64,000 nucleotides of DNA from Rhizophagus clarus (GCA_015698045.1 BLAL01000285.1:3474001-3538000), one strand, 5' to 3'; numbered from the stretch's first letter, positions 35,401 to 46,159 are shown. Numbers and translations: made by a program. The notes: a model not told the origin generated them from the letters alone.

Positions 35401-35785
35401 TTTTTATTAAAACAATTAAAACCCGTTGAAATTAAAAATAAAAAACGTTTTGCCAACATTTTTTATTGAAACAATTAAACCTGTTGCGAAATGGTTTTTT
35501 TTCGCTAAATTAAAAAATAAAAACCATTTCGCAATGGTTTTTTTCGTTAGATTAAAAATAAAAAACGTTCGCAACGTTTGTTATTAAAATAATTAAAAAC
35601 AATTAAAAACTGTTGCGAAATGATTTTTTTTTCGTTAACAAACGCCAAACCGCAATTATATCAGCAAATCAGAATTGCAAAATTGTGGACTACTAACCGC
35701 AATAAAATCGCAATATTGCGGATTTGGAAGATTAATTGCAGATACATCTTTATTTTTAGGACACTCGGACTGTCTGGGACGTCTG
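32472..35785. mobile_element. Probable hAT-like element filled with hairpin satellite (borders approximate)
   Basis: The left flank of the array carries CAGTCTGGGATAGTCC, then TCATGGACAAG and repeated GTCC/GGAC words. The right flank carries GGACTGTCTGGGACGTCTG, whose inverse starts CAGACGTCC. This gives opposite-facing subterminal repeats outside a satellite core, the same plan as at 10514-11899. Outside 8-mers are GAATGGGA and GAACGAAA (5 of 8, all mismatches transitions). Terminal match is weak, so borders and the hAT call are inference. Confidence 0.35.
32550..35640. repeat. Hairpin satellite (array B), ~80-bp units, about 40 copies
   Basis: Each unit contains CCGTTGCGAAACGG followed by a T-run, CGTTAAATTAAAA, then AACGTTTCGCAACGTTTTTT and ATTAAAACAATTAAAGA. 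GTTGCGAAAC and GTTTCGCAAC are reverse complements, so every unit can fold on itself or on its neighbour. Units differ mostly by C/T and G/A changes within the CG-containing core. No coding frame of substance. Shares its core with array A. Confidence 0.93.
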
Positions 35786-35992
35786 GAACGAAAGAAAAAT
35801 CTGTCCACTTATGATTTCAGAAAAAAAAATGGCAAAATTGAAAATTTTTATATTTCATATAAATGTGAAACTTTATTTATATATATTTGTATCCATTTAA
35901 AAATGTTCAAAAAAAACTATTCTCGTTCTTGTTATATCAAGTTACTAGTAATAAATTGCAGAAATAATGAAGTATTTTCATATAACTATAGT

Positions 35993-37154
35993 TTATTTCT
36001 TATTATAAGCACGTTTTTGCTTCTTATAAGGTTGTTTTCGTTTATCATTTGGTTCCTCTTGTTGATCGTCATCATCATCTTGATCATCTGTTTTATCGTC
36101 TTTACACAGATCAGATAAATGTTTTTTTGATCTAGTAGTACGTTTCGGTAAACCGGAAATTGAGTTATGTGATTGTAACGTTGATTCATTATCCAAATAA
36201 TTATTTATTGCAACTGAATCCACTTGTGAATCTTCAGGGTAATCATCGTTTTCGACATCATCTATTGTGATTACTGAATCGGTACTAACATCACCTGGTT
36301 TTTGTGTTGATAATACAAAAGGACCTTTATATTTGGATGTAGTGGATGGTTTTATCGGTGAATTAGTTAAGGATTGAGATCTTCTTTTTGTGAATGCATT
36401 GTTAATTGATTTTGTAGATGTAGATTGTGGACTAGAAGTTGAGGCATTTTGTTGAGTAGATTTGATGTCATAATCAATGATTTTTGCGTCAATTTGCGCA
36501 TAAGTTGTTTCAGTATTTTTTTCATTAGATGAATAAACAGCTTCTAAAAACCCTCCAATGTAAAAATTGGTGTATTTGGTCCACTTATCTTTAATGGATT
36601 CAAACCATTTAGAGCTTTTAGAGTAGCCAATTTCAAAGTTAACAGAACGAGCATCTTTGTGAAAAGATGAAAAAATCGAAGATCGAGTTTTTATAAAGTT
36701 CATCCCTTCGAATGATGTCAATGAGTTATATGGTGTGGTACAAATATGCACAAAGGGTTTAGTGGAGGGGATTGTTGCGGGATCCCACTCCAAATGTTGA
36801 CCGTTTGAATCTATTTTGGGCTCTAAAATGCAGGCCATCTCTACAGCTAACTATTTAAACAAATATATAAAAAAAAAATTACTATTAACATACGCTATAT
36901 CACTAAAACACTGACTTTTAACAAGTTCTTACCATTAATTTTTCACCATCCAACGTAAACTTTCCACCAAGAAGAACAAGATCTCCTTCACTAAATGCTT
37001 CATTGTACTCATTTTGAGCATTTGTAAATTGTTTTATTCCAAAAGTGTAATTTTGGGATGAAACTTTTTCTCGGTAAATTGCTTCCCCAAACAAAGTTTT
37101 ATCAGATATTTTTAAACGAGTAATAAGACCAATTACTGTTAGAGTGGAAGTCAT
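35993..37154 (-). CDS. Intact two-exon gene, lineage-type protein of unknown function
   Basis: Exon 1 (37154-36933, 74 codons) from an ATG, a GT-AG intron at 36932-36851 (82 bp), exon 2 (36850-35993) to TAA: about 359 residues without breaks. The first ~85 residues (TVIGLITRLKI ... YTFGIKQF ... EGDLVLLGGKFTLDGEKLM) alternate strands and turns in a way that could be an OB-like fold. The middle has DKWTKYTNFYIGGF. The last ~150 residues are low-complexity, with a basic KKRAYNKK end and a D/E-rich run. I recall similar proteins as a multicopy family in Rhizophagus, without assigned function. It lies on the same strand as the Helitron gene, with the hairpin array between. The OB-fold idea is inference; a DNA-binding partner of a mobile element is possible but unproven. 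Confidence 0.7.
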
Positions 37155-37398
37155 TGTATAAAAAAAAAAATATCAAGAAAAAGTACGAGTAAAAATTTTT
37201 ATGAGCAGAAAATTTTTTTTTTTTTTAAAATTTTAAGGTGAAAAAAAATAGATTATCCGTGATGATCTAATAAATAATGAAAAAAAAAGATCTACATTTT
37301 TTCAAAAGAAAAAAAAAACAGCACGAAATTTAATTTTTACATTTTACAAAAAAAAATAAAAATAAAAGCAAATAAAAAAATAATAAAATTATTATAAT

Positions 37399-37540
37399 TA
37401 GAGCTCTAAACGGGTCGAGTTGGGTCGGGTAATTGACTTAACCCGACCCATGATATTTATGTCAGGTCATCAAATTCATGACCCACCTAGGTACCCGAAC
37501 TGATCCGAACCAACCCGCAATTTTACAATGTTATATCAAA
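37399..37540 (+). mobile_element. hAT-like terminus (left end only)
   Basis: TAGAGCTCTAAACGGGTC resembles the termini at 10514 and 41486, followed by subterminal GGGTCGGGT/ACCCGACCC words in both orientations up to about 37530. I could not find the matching right end before or after the arrays that follow. Confidence 0.4.
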
Positions 37541-37544
37541 AACG

Positions 37545-37740
37545 CTGGAGCTATTAGTTTCAGCATTTTTTTTTCAATTCTGTATATAAAAATGCCGGAA
37601 ATGACGGTTCCAGCGTTTTTTTTTCAATTCTGTATATAAAAACGCCGGAAATGATGGTTCCAGCGTTTTTTTTTCAATTTTACATATAAAAACGCTGGAA
37701 CTGATAGTTTCGGCGTCTTTTTTTTTTACATAAAACTAAT
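37545..37740. repeat. ~50-bp tandem repeat with CCGGAAATGACGGTTCCAGCG core
   Basis: Four units of CGCCGGAAATGATGGTTCC-type sequence followed by AGCG, a long T-run and CAATTCTGTATATAAAAA. The core can pair partly with itself (GGAA...TTCC). Confidence 0.8.
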
Positions 37741-37749
37741 AAAAAACCA

Positions 37750-38300
37750 ATATTTTTAATAATAAAACAAAACGATTTTTAAATTGTTTTAATAAAAAAA
37801 AATAATAAAAATGATCTTTTTAATCATTTTAATAAATAAAAAAAATGATTTTAATAATCGTTTTTAATAATAGTTTTTAATAATAAAAAAAACGATTTTC
37901 TTAATCGTTTTTAATAATAAAAAAAAAACGATTTTCTTAATCGTTTTTAATAATAAAAAAAAAAGATTTTCTTTAATCGTTTTTAATAATAAAAAAAAAC
38001 GATTTTCTTTAATCGTTTTTAATAATAAAAAAAACGATTTTCTTTAATCGTTTTTAATAATAAAAAAAATGATTTTCTTTAATCGTTTTTAATAATAAAA
38101 AAAAACGATTTTCTTTAATCGTTTTTAATAATAAAAAAAAATGATTTTCTTAATCGTTTTTAATTAAAAAAAAAAAAACTGATTTTCTTAATCGTTTTTA
38201 ATAATAAAAAAAAATGATTTTCTTTAATCGTTTTTAATAATAAAAAAAAACGATTTTCTTAATCGTTTTTAATTATAAAAAAAAAAACGATTGTCAGATT
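37750..38300. repeat. Hairpin minisatellite (array C), ~38-bp units
   Basis: About thirteen units of AAAACGATTTTCTTTAATCG followed by TTTTTAATAATAAA. AACGATT and AATCGTT are reverse complements around a short TTCTT loop. Length varies only in the A-run. The following 38300-38530 has looser AAAATCGTTTTT/AAAACGATTA words; no gene is present. Confidence 0.88.
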
Positions 38301-38930
38301 TAGAAAATGTTTTTTTTTAAATTATTAAATAACATTTTTCATTAGATTGACAAAAAATGTTTTTACGATGTTTTTATTAACTTTTTTTATTATAATTAAA
38401 ATCGTTTATTATTATTATTATTAAAAACGATTATTAAAAATGATAATTAAAATCATTTTTTATTATTATTATTATTAATTATTAAAAAATGATAATTAAA
38501 ATCGTTTTTTTTATTATCAATTAAGAAAAATTCGCAATTCTTGCAAATTTTTCTTTTTTTTAAGGACAGCCCTGCGGGCAGGTTTGTTCATATATATCTG
38601 CTGCGCTACCATACTGTCTAATGATGACAAATCGGCATCCAGTCACCTTATTTTACATATTAATAGTATGAATTGAAAAATTTACTCCAATCATGTTGGT
38701 TGAACTGTTTTACCTGTGCATAACAAATTTAGTAGTTATTTATTAAATAAATTAGTTTTTAATTGTAAATAATAATATTGTCAAAATATTAAATTTTGTT
38801 TTGTGCAAGAGCAAAAATTGATTGACATAACATTAAAAAATGTGATTTATTCATGATCTATCAAATCAACATTCATCTTTAGTAGCACAGTTAAATTCAG
38901 CACAAAAAGTTTCCATTATGATTGACTGTC

Positions 38931-39010
38931 TATGTACATGTACATGTACTGTACAGTACATGTTAATGTTAATGTTAATGTACTGTACATGTACATGTAC
39001 ATGTACATAA
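38931..39010. repeat. Palindromic TGTACA repeat with GTTAAT centre
   Basis: Two blocks of (TGTACA)n, each with ACTGTACAGTAC-type variants, flank a centre of three GTTAAT units. The blocks are inverse copies of each other over nearly 30 bp, so the whole 80 bp can extrude as a cruciform. Confidence 0.85.
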
Positions 39011-40347
39011 CATATATATAAGATTTGATGGACCTTTTTTTACCAAAAAGGAAATTTTTTTTAATTTCGCGGCAATTCTGCATGTGGGTAAAATATCAAA
39101 TTAAGAAATGATGTACATATATTCGAATTAATAAATTTGATAAATTGATAAAATGATTGACAAATGATTGACATAAAAATAACTACTTTTGTAATAAACG
39201 CCCAACAAAAGATTATCTGTGTGTTAACAAGGGTCATGTAGAACTTTTAAACCTCATGAGGTTTCTATAGCTTGATTAGAATCATTTGAGAATATTAATA
39301 ACTTTCATTAAAATAAAATTAAAGAGAACTTACCAAATATCACGTTCAAAAAGATTCAAATATCGCTGAAATCTATACATTTATATGGTTAAGCTATGAA
39401 ACTATGTAGTCATTCGTGAAATAAAACAGATTAAAGAGAAAAAAAACAATTGTGTCTAACAAAGAGATTTGAAAAATATAAAGACAATTAAGAATGAAAA
39501 AAAAGAGAGGAATAAGAAAGAGACAAGGAAAAGAAAAAAGATGAGAGAAATAGTTTTGTTAAATTGTGATTAAATTGTGATTAAAAGTTTAATAAAAGTT
39601 ATGAAAATGTATAAAGAACTGTGGCTGCAATTATTAATATTGAGTTACATGATGCAATGATGCACGTGAAGCTATAAATAAACTTTTTTTAAAAGAAAAA
39701 AAAATTTAATTATGTTAATTCAGAGAACTTGATAAATATACTATCAATTTTAAAATCCTAATGGTAGTTGAATTATTACCAGTCCAATGACTCTTAGATT
39801 GCAATTAATGTTTTTCTTATTAATGTTTTACTTCAAAAACAAAATTTCATTCTATCCTTTGTTAAGAATAATAAATACGCTTTAGGAATATGTTTTTATT
39901 TTGAAAACATTTTTCATTTCTCATCGAATTATTAAATGTTTTTTTTTTTTGGTTCCCATCATTTTATAGTTGTGTCACTAAGGGCACGCTATTTTAATGG
40001 AAATTTAGTATGATGATTGCTTAAAAATCCGTGGCTATCCAATTATGATAAGAGGAAAGTAATCTTAATATGAAGTTAGAATACATTTCAAAGTACATTG
40101 CAATTATATATTTCTCATATTTTTCTTATATTTCACTTAAAATGATTTAAATAAATCAAACATATTACAGTTATATTTTGCCTTTAATATGAAATTTGGA
40201 ATATACTATTAAATCATGATCATGTGTTGCTTATATCTTGTTATTTTTGCACATTTTAATTATATGATGTTCGCATTTCTTACATATCCGCCGATTTTCG
40301 GAATTAACAAAATTAGCCTAAATTAAGGAATTTGATGATAATTAGAT
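39011..40347. other. AT-rich intergenic stretch, no gene seen
   Basis: I find no protein-like frame, RNA gene or element end. A purine-rich patch (GAGAGGAATAAGAAAGAGAC-like) lies near 39505-39550. Confidence 0.5.
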
Positions 40348-40361
40348 AAAAATTAAGTTAA

Positions 40362-40503
40362 TTTATTTATTTATTTATTTATTGTTAGAGACCAACTCGT
40401 AAATTACAAATCGTAGAAAAACTAATCTATAATCTAGGAAAATAAAAATTATTAACTACATCATGTAATTATAAACCCCTGCACCGCAGCGGACGTCAGC
40501 CTT
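40362..40503 (-). mobile_element. Short retro-inserted fragment (SINE or 5'-truncated LINE) with 14-bp target duplication
   Basis: AAAAATTAAGTTAA occurs at 40348-40361 and again at 40504-40517. Between them, on the minus strand, lies a 142-base unit that starts GC-rich (AAGGCTGACGTCCGCTGCGG) and ends in CAATAAATAAATAAATAAA. A perfect 14-bp duplication with a simple A-rich tail is the mark of target-primed reverse transcription. I see no clear pol III boxes, so a dead-on-arrival LINE 3' end is as likely as a SINE. It does not match the 3' end of the LINE at 58.9 kb apart from the tail style. Confidence 0.85.
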
Positions 40504-40517
40504 AAAAATTAAGTTAA

Positions 40518-41485
40518 ATAAGTTTCACAAAAAGGATCACTCTTGTGCTACATGATCATATGACACAAATATCGAGAAATTACTTCAACAAAAGTAGCGT
40601 TAAAAAATTTTTTTCTTTCGTAAACTCCATATTAAACTCCCCATCAACTTTCCCATCAAACTTTTCCACCAGTTTTTACATTATGTAAGTTGAGAATTTT
40701 GGCAAGTATATTAGTAGTTATTTTACATTAAATATAACTTGGAGCTATTTTTTTATTTTTTTTTCAATAGTTTATAAAAAAAAATTTATTTAGGCAGCAA
40801 AATTATTCAAAAATAATCTTTCAATAAATAAATAATTCTAAGATTAATAACGATGTTTTAGTGAATTTAAATTATATATTGATTAGTTTATTTAGTTAAA
40901 ATCTATTTGATATTCGTTATTAATTATTTTTCAATCAATTTTTTTTCGTTAAATCATTATTCTGGTGCTTATTCTTACTTTTTTTTTTAAATAAACTAAT
41001 TTTATAATATTTTTATTCCTTTTTTTAGAAATTTCTTCTACTGGTTTCAGGTTAAAGAGGTAAATTTTTTTGGAAAAGGTCTTAAAAGTTTTTTTAAGTA
41101 TTTTTTGGCTTATTTTTTCTTATGTAGGGACGGTTTTGATCGATTTTAATCGGTACTGCGCCACATAATTGATGATCGGCAAATTCCTCAAATCGGCGCA
41201 TATGAGATACATGTATATATTTTTGATAAAAATATCAAGCATAATTATTGGATAAAATACATAATAATAACGACAATAATAATGTACATTTTATACAATT
41301 ACTATTAATCCATAGTTTATAAATACACAGTCTAAAATAATGTGCATTTTTATTTATTCCTAGTTTTACAAAAACTGCATAAATTGTAATATTGTGCAAT
41401 TATTATGTCCCCGCATAATTATTTATAAATAAATTATAATTATCATACAATTATTTAAAAATCAGATGCTAAAGTATCCTATTCG
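40518..41485. other. AT-rich stretch, no gene seen
   Basis: No supported feature. A slightly richer patch at 41130-41210 contains related GATCGATTTTAATCGG and GATGATCGG words. Confidence 0.45.
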
Positions 41486-41614
41486 TAGTGCTCTGATCAA
41501 TACGAGTTAACTCACCCAATCTGACTTAAAAGCTCGGGTTGAGTTTAATAATTTTTATGACCCAGTAACCTGCATGACCCGATCCGGTTAAACCGAGTCA
41601 TTGAGCGATTACTA
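41486..41614. mobile_element. Possible 129-bp miniature hAT-like element
   Basis: It begins TAGTGCTCTGATCAATACG and ends GAGCGATTACTA, with GAGTTAACTC and GGTTAAACC words inside. The left end resembles those at 10514 and 37399. The outside 8-mers (CCTATTCG and ATTAGTTA) do not match, so it may be a fragment. Confidence 0.3.
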
Positions 41615-43174
41615 ATTAGTTATAATAAATGTAATTTTTGTGAAGAAAGTCTGAACCAAAAGATTTTCGGTTATAAATGAGACATAATCCAAATAACAGC
41701 TATTTGGCCAATAAGACAAACTCTTAACCAAACCTTAAGGTCTACAACAGCGATTTAATGGGCCTATTTCATTATGTAGAACAAGTATCTCCAACCAGTC
41801 AAACCACATTATGACAAACCCATTTTCTAATAGAATCCAAAATAAAATATTTAATGAAACTACTAATGATTAGTCTTCCTCTTTTTCTTTTAAAAAATTT
41901 TATTCTATAACGTTTTGTTACCCCTTTTTGTTATAATTTTATAATCTTTATCATATTTTATTCTTTTTCATAGTTCATTAGCTTTTTATAGTTTCTATCT
42001 TATACCCTTATTACATAAAAAATGTATTTACACTCACTTCCCTCATAATAAAATAAAACTACTAATCAAACTAAAGTATAATAACTTAATGTTTTAATAA
42101 ATAAAATAAAGTAAAAACACCATATAAACGATTACAAGCAAGAATAGCATCACCACACTTTTTAACCAATTAAAATACAACAACCCATTCACGTGATCGT
42201 AAACTATTTTCTTACTACCTACTGTAGACTGTTGCGTCATCCCATTTTTTACATTCTACTCGCAGATACGTCACACAAATTAATTTATTCCAACTGATGT
42301 TCGATATCATTTGCTATCTTTTAGATTATTATTCAAGCTCGCCACTATTCCAAGACTGGTTTTGTGTCAAAATTTTATCGAAATATTATCAAAAACTTAG
42401 CACAAAATGTCATCACGAGATATATACTAATTTGAAATATTTGCTGACGAACACGTGACTGCAAGGTCAGGTTTCTATAAGGTGACATTTTTTTTTTAAT
42501 AAAAACATGTGTTTACCATTCATCCCCAAATCGTGTCACTCGTTTAATAAATAATAATTCTATTCCACTAATCGTCTTCCAAATAACATGTCAATTCATA
42601 CTAAATATATACAGATTTACCAGTTTATTTAGGCTAAAGGTCATAAAAAGCCTCAGCGAGGCTTTTTGTTGCATGTCTCAGCCATTTGAAAACTTGACAT
42701 TGTGGCTTTACTTTCAAAGCTTCATCATTATGTTCAGAAGAATGTAAATACCTGACAATAATAATAATTATGACCTTTCTTAGCGATTTATCAAATCAAT
42801 TACAGGATTTAGTTCATATTACGTAGATAAAGCTATAAGTGGTTATGAGGCGCAAGTCGTAAGACTTAGAGTATTATTTTAACAAATGTTTTCGACTTAC
42901 ATATTATTTGTTTTCTTAACGAGATACTACAGTTGCTTAGTATATAAACTACAACAAATACAGTAGCTAGATTACGCCATTAAATGAATGACAAATATGG
43001 AAAAAACAATCTTTTGCTTACACGTTAGCACTAATTTTCTCTTGTTTAAGAAACAAAATGCGCAATTATATGGAGTATATAATCTTGTAAATATTTAATA
43101 ATGTTTTATTTTATTTTATTTATTTATTTTTTTCTAAAAAAAATCCAATTTGTACACTATTCACGCTGTTTATC
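41615..43174. other. AT-rich intergenic stretch upstream of the membrane-protein gene
   Basis: Apart from the hairpin at 42645-42667 I see no gene or repeat. The last 150 bases before the ATG at 43175 are T-rich and would hold the promoter; no single box stands out. Confidence 0.45.
42645..42667. other. Perfect 10-bp hairpin with A and T runs (terminator-like shape)
   Basis: AAAAAGCCTC, a 3-base loop AGC, then GAGGCTTTTT. It has the form of a bacterial intrinsic terminator but sits in a eukaryotic intergenic region with no gene ending next to it. Confidence 0.6.
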
Positions 43175-44401
43175 ATGAAGTTTGCACGATGGAGGATGTG
43201 CTCAATATTTTTTTTGACGGTTTTAATTCATTTTTCTACATTGTCAAATGGATATAAAACTCAAGGTGGATCAACTTTAGTATCTAATTTGGAATATACT
43301 AAAAATTCAAATATTAGTTATGGAATTGTTAGAAAGCGTAAGTTTTATTTATTTATATTTTTACATTTTGAAATCCATTTAAAGAGTATTAATAAAAAAT
43401 TCTTTAGGTGATATATTCCGAGATAATAAAATTCAGCTCATTCTATTGATTGCTGCTTATATCATTTTTTTGTTTTTATTAACCCTGATGATCCGCCGCC
43501 TTAAGAAAGAAGTACGCAAATTACTATAGACTATTTTAAATGAATATTTACTTAAGTTTACATACATTTACTGATTTTTATAAATTTTATGCTGTTTATA
43601 TGTTTTAGGCAGATATTGGTGCTAGTCTTAAAGTTATTATCGCACTTGTTGCATTCGTATTTTATATTATATATACTTGTGAAAATGCTCATGACGTAGA
43701 AAAGCTTGCTTTAGCAAGGTAGTATTATATCATTATTTTTTTCACATTATATTAATAACATACAAAACCATTAATTTTTTTATTTCATATTAGCATTTTA
43801 CTTTTAGTTCTTCCATTTGTTATAAAATTAAGTTTGGGATTACTTATAATTAACGATTCAAAAACAAATCCCAGATTTCGTGATTGGATAAAAGAACACA
43901 CGATAATTACATTCTTTTTCGTATTCCTATCAGGTGTAGATTTAGATACGATAACATTGTTGAATTCAGGAATGAAAGAAAACTTTTTATCAAAAAATGC
44001 AAGTAGGTGGATTGTCATTATTGAATGTATTGGATTTTTCTTCAGAGATTTGCCCATATTAGCGGTTCTTGTAAGTATTTAAATAAATTTTCTTATTAAA
44101 CAGATAAATGAGTAAACGTATGAATGAATGAATGAATTAATTAATATTAATATACTATGTTTAACATATAACATCATAGGTTTTATATCATAAATTGGCT
44201 TTAGATTACGGAATTATTCCATTTTTTGCCTTGATTTCATTAGTTATGTTAATAGTTTATGTAATTATATGGAATATGCTCAGACTTTTAATGCTTTATG
44301 GATCAAGACGTACTACGGTGCCAGAAGATTATATTTTAACTGAAGGAACAGTAATTGAAATGGTAGATGATCCTGACATTCAAATAAAGGGAAATACATA
44401 A
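43175..44401 (+). CDS. Intact five-exon gene, multi-pass membrane protein of unknown function
   Basis: Exons 43175-43337, 43408-43511, 43609-43718, 43794-44070 and 44180-44401 join in frame (876 bases) to about 291 residues; the four introns are 70-109 bp with GT and AG ends. A hydrophobic start (residues ~7-25, then SNGYKTQGG) looks like a signal peptide or first membrane segment. Further membrane segments lie near residues 63-85 (IQLILLIAAYIIFLFLL), 95-110, 127-145, 158-172, 195-210 and 227-250. The tail is hydrophilic (RRTTVPEDYILTEGTVIEM), probably cytosolic. The family is not recognised; it could be a lineage-specific membrane protein. No breaks. Fragmentary open frames over the same region on both strands are pieces of this gene or shadows of it. 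Confidence 0.75.
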
Positions 44402-45244
44402 AGGTAAAGGAAAAGTTGAGAACCAAATAATATATAATATCGAATATTAACAGGGAACACATGTCAATAAAACATACTTATTTAAAGGATGCTTCCTTAT
44501 GATAATCGTATTTAGATGTGGTTAAAACAATATTTAAATTTATTGTATAATAAGAAACTAACCATTAATTTAATTAACTTTTCTTCTTTTTGTGTAAACT
44601 TTAAATTATACTATTTCATATGAATTATCATACATTTGATAGATTGATTGATATAGACCGTTAAACAACAGAATTTATTTTTATTTTTCTGTTAAGACAA
44701 TACAATGCTCTAAAAATACAAGAATTTTCAGACTGTGGACCAAATGGGAGAGCCTAATATAAATATTTGCCCATTTTACCAACACCCATTTTACCGACAT
44801 AAAATCGCCGAAACCACATCTTTCCAAAACCATTTCAAGCCATTTTGCCGATATCTGATATGTTAACTGGTTCGTACGGTTAACCAGCGCTTTGAGAGTG
44901 GTTTTTGATATGACGTGATGTTTAATTGGTGACAAATAGAATCAATCTACTAAAAAAAGAAACTAAGTTGTCACGGACGCTTTTATTTTTATTTTTTATT
45001 TTATTTGTTTTGAAGTAAAGGAGTTTTATAATTTTAAAATATCTTTATAGTAAAAAAAAATTAAATTTTAATGAGTAAATTTATTTATCGATGGTGTCGT
45101 TAAAATATTATATGTCGCCTTTATATGAATCACGTGATTTGTAATAAAAACCAGTAAAATAACACCGAATTTAACAAATTTTTTAAATAAATTTTTCGTT
45201 TATTAAGAATAAAATATTTAACATTAAGGCATTTAAACTATATT
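44402..45244. other. Intergenic region, no gene supported
   Basis: A patch at 44700-44900 has repeated CATTTTACC/CATTTTGCCGA words (period near 20) but no gene. The antisense open frame over it lacks protein-like composition. Confidence 0.45.
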
Positions 45245-45600
45245 TTAAAGTTTTAGATGCTTTACACGTTTTGTAGCAGCTCTATCTTTATCCCGATGTA
45301 CTATTTGGTCTTTATATAATATTGTTTGAAGTTTTTCCACAACTACATTATTTATAGCTCCTATTTTCCGTTTTTTTTCCTCTTTGAGCAATGTAGAACA
45401 ATATAAGTTCATTCGAAATTTCAAATTCCTTTGATCATCCTACATTGAATAATAATTTAAAAGATTTCTTGAAACTTCCATAAGTCCGTCATATTCTTTT
45501 GTACATTATGCCGAATTTTAGCTTCTTGATTATTATTATCTTGATACCCTTGAGTGATGATACTTCGACAAATAATTCTTTAAAACCCAAAAAATACTTA
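45245..45600 (-). pseudogene. 3' part of a small basic gene, probably decayed
   Basis: From about 45438 the minus strand reads DDQRNLKFRMNLYCSTLLK, then EEKKRKIGAINNVV, ending RAATKRVKHLKL and TAA at 45245. Upstream pieces (GYQDNNNQEAKIRHNVQKN, MTDLWKFQEIF) are coding-like but end in a stop with no good splice site. The gene is probably a relic; charged residues suggest a nucleic-acid-associated or coiled-coil protein, but I do not recognise it. Confidence 0.35.
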
Positions 45601-45923
45601 GTAAAGTTGGCCGGTGCCAAATATTTTTTTACTATGTTCACGTGATTCTGCTCCTCCAATTTACAGATCTTCCCTTTTTAATCCAACAGTTTAACTGTGA
45701 ATCAACAATAATGCAAACTAATTTTATAAAATTCGCCAAGTAATATGTTTCATGATCACAAATTTAATTTGTGTAAAATTAAAAAAGGAGTATACCGAAC
45801 GTCTAAATAATTTTATTAAATAAATTTGAGAAATTCAAATTAATTTTAATCACGCGTGAGACCTATTAAATTTGGGACACAATGAACATAGAACTTATTT
45901 GTACGCACGGTAAACACAGACTC

Positions 45924-45931
45924 TGACGTCA
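45924..45931. promoter_or_regulatory. CRE-type site TGACGTCA upstream of the ion-channel gene
   Basis: A full palindromic TGACGTCA (the bZIP CRE consensus) lies 229 bases before the start codon at 46160, in a less AT-rich patch that also holds CACGCGTGAG and GCACGCGCGTGTA. The match is seen; regulation is inference. Confidence 0.3.
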
Positions 45932-46159
45932 TTATGGCACGCGCGTGTATATCCGAAATGCATGATTAACTTTTTTTTCCTAATTAATTTTAGTTTGGAA
46001 CATTAGGGGTTGGAGTATATTTATTGAATTAAATAACATTTTGAATTTAACTACAAATCAAATAGTTATAAATTAGTTCTTTCAATAAATTTAGCTAAAA
46101 ATTTAATAATAATTTGAAATTATATATTAATTCTTTCGAGAAACATTCCTTATTATCAA

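Noticed and set aside
38560-38590. GGACAGCCCTGCGGGCAGG as a hAT-type right end
   Set aside because: The inverse CAGGGCTGTCC looks hAT-like, but no matching left end or 8-bp duplication was found.
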